A DNA stretch of 30,024 bases from Choristocarpus tenellus KU-1152. Lineage: Eukaryota; Phaeophyceae. The stretch spans positions 1 to 30,024 of the forward strand of contig CAXNAD020000094.1 of NCBI GenBank assembly GCA_964200185.2, written 5' to 3'. The number at the start of each line of letters is the position of its first letter. The stretch's first letter is position 1. Under the pieces are notes generated by a model, which was given only the letters and a program-made list of their open reading frames with translations, did no database searches and was not told the DNA's origin. Made by a program: the position numbers and the translations under genes. Below, in pieces: positions 29,527 to 30,024 of the stretch.

Positions 29527-30024
29527 GTGAGAGCTGTTTAAAAGTGACTGTAATTGTGTTGTAGTGCAGTGGTGAAAAACAGTCGAATACTGTCCTGACT
29601 TTGTAACTAAAGAGATCCAGCAACAGGGAGACGATATTTGGTCTTCAACCTATCGTCAGAGGCACTACACAATTAACCACTTGTCATGTTGTAAGTAACT
29701 GTATATTGTACTACATTTTACTTCACTGCCCCCATTCATGCCTTGCTCCTCACACGTTGGGCTTAGTCATCCACCCCTCGTCACTCCTCCCTCAAATCTT
29801 GTACTGGATCCAGCTAAGCATTGCTTGGCAATGAAGCAATCCCACGCCAATTTCGGACTTCAGAGTTTTTGTGGTATTGTTAGAGACAGGAGGCGTTCAC
29901 TTCAGATTATCAAGACCAGATTTACTATATATATTTACTATATACCTGGAAAGGTATCTGTCATAGAAGGAATTTGAACATTAGATACCTGCTCTCGAGA
30001 CTCTAACATAAGATTTCCCCCACC
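29527..30024 (+). other. Intron 5 of PPIL2 (open at window edge)
   Basis: Begins with a good donor AAG|GTGAGA. No further PPIL2 exon is recognisable before the window ends, so the acceptor lies outside. Confidence 0.65.

Noticed and set aside
1-30024. CRISPR arrays, bacterial operons, rRNA genes
   Set aside because: No spaced direct repeats of CRISPR type, no prokaryotic gene layout and no rRNA signatures were seen.

Overview
The window is nuclear DNA from a eukaryote with intron-rich genes. Two spliced genes can be reconstructed exon by exon, AATAAA and GT(GC)-AG signals are present, and there are no bacterial-style operons. The lineage is not certain. The N-terminus of the PPIL2-like gene and the plant/stramenopile-type mariner remnants suggest a protist or alga, possibly a stramenopile, at low confidence. 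Base composition looks moderately AT-rich, and homopolymeric C/G runs recur.

Left third (1-5,200): a graveyard of mobile or transposon-associated coding sequence, all on the minus strand. It holds a broken Myb/SANT-like gene with a clean phase-0 intron (628-1809), a mariner-like transposase fragment with the LNVxDLGFF signature (2930-3322), and a tandem repeat that straddles a 10-N assembly gap (3327-3559). It also holds a Gag-like fragment with a damaged zinc knuckle (3790-4330) and two copies of a 105-bp coding-type repeat (2081 and 5056).

Middle (5,200-15,300): mostly non-genic. It contains an internally deleted Tc1-like element (6610-7194), a tRNA-like/SINE-like sequence (about 10117-10198), and a complete-length but decayed mariner element (13027-15099). 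The mariner element has 13-bp terminal inverted repeats and TA target duplications, and carries a 66-bp foldback hairpin.

Right half (15,325-30,024): two divergently transcribed genes. The minus-strand gene (15414-26600, 20 exons, about 917 residues) encodes an RNA-binding protein with five KH domains and a long Pro/Gln/Tyr-rich tail. The plus-strand gene (from 26932 off the right edge) is the 5' part of PPIL2, a spliceosome-associated U-box/cyclophilin protein. The start codons are 331 bp apart, so a shared promoter is likely. Both genes would act in RNA processing.

The most unusual signal is that every intron I could place (24 of 24, in three genes) is phase 0, so every internal exon is a multiple of 3. 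Two introns appear to use GC donors. All exon models were made by reading the sequence and matching domain families from memory; no search or transcript evidence was available.
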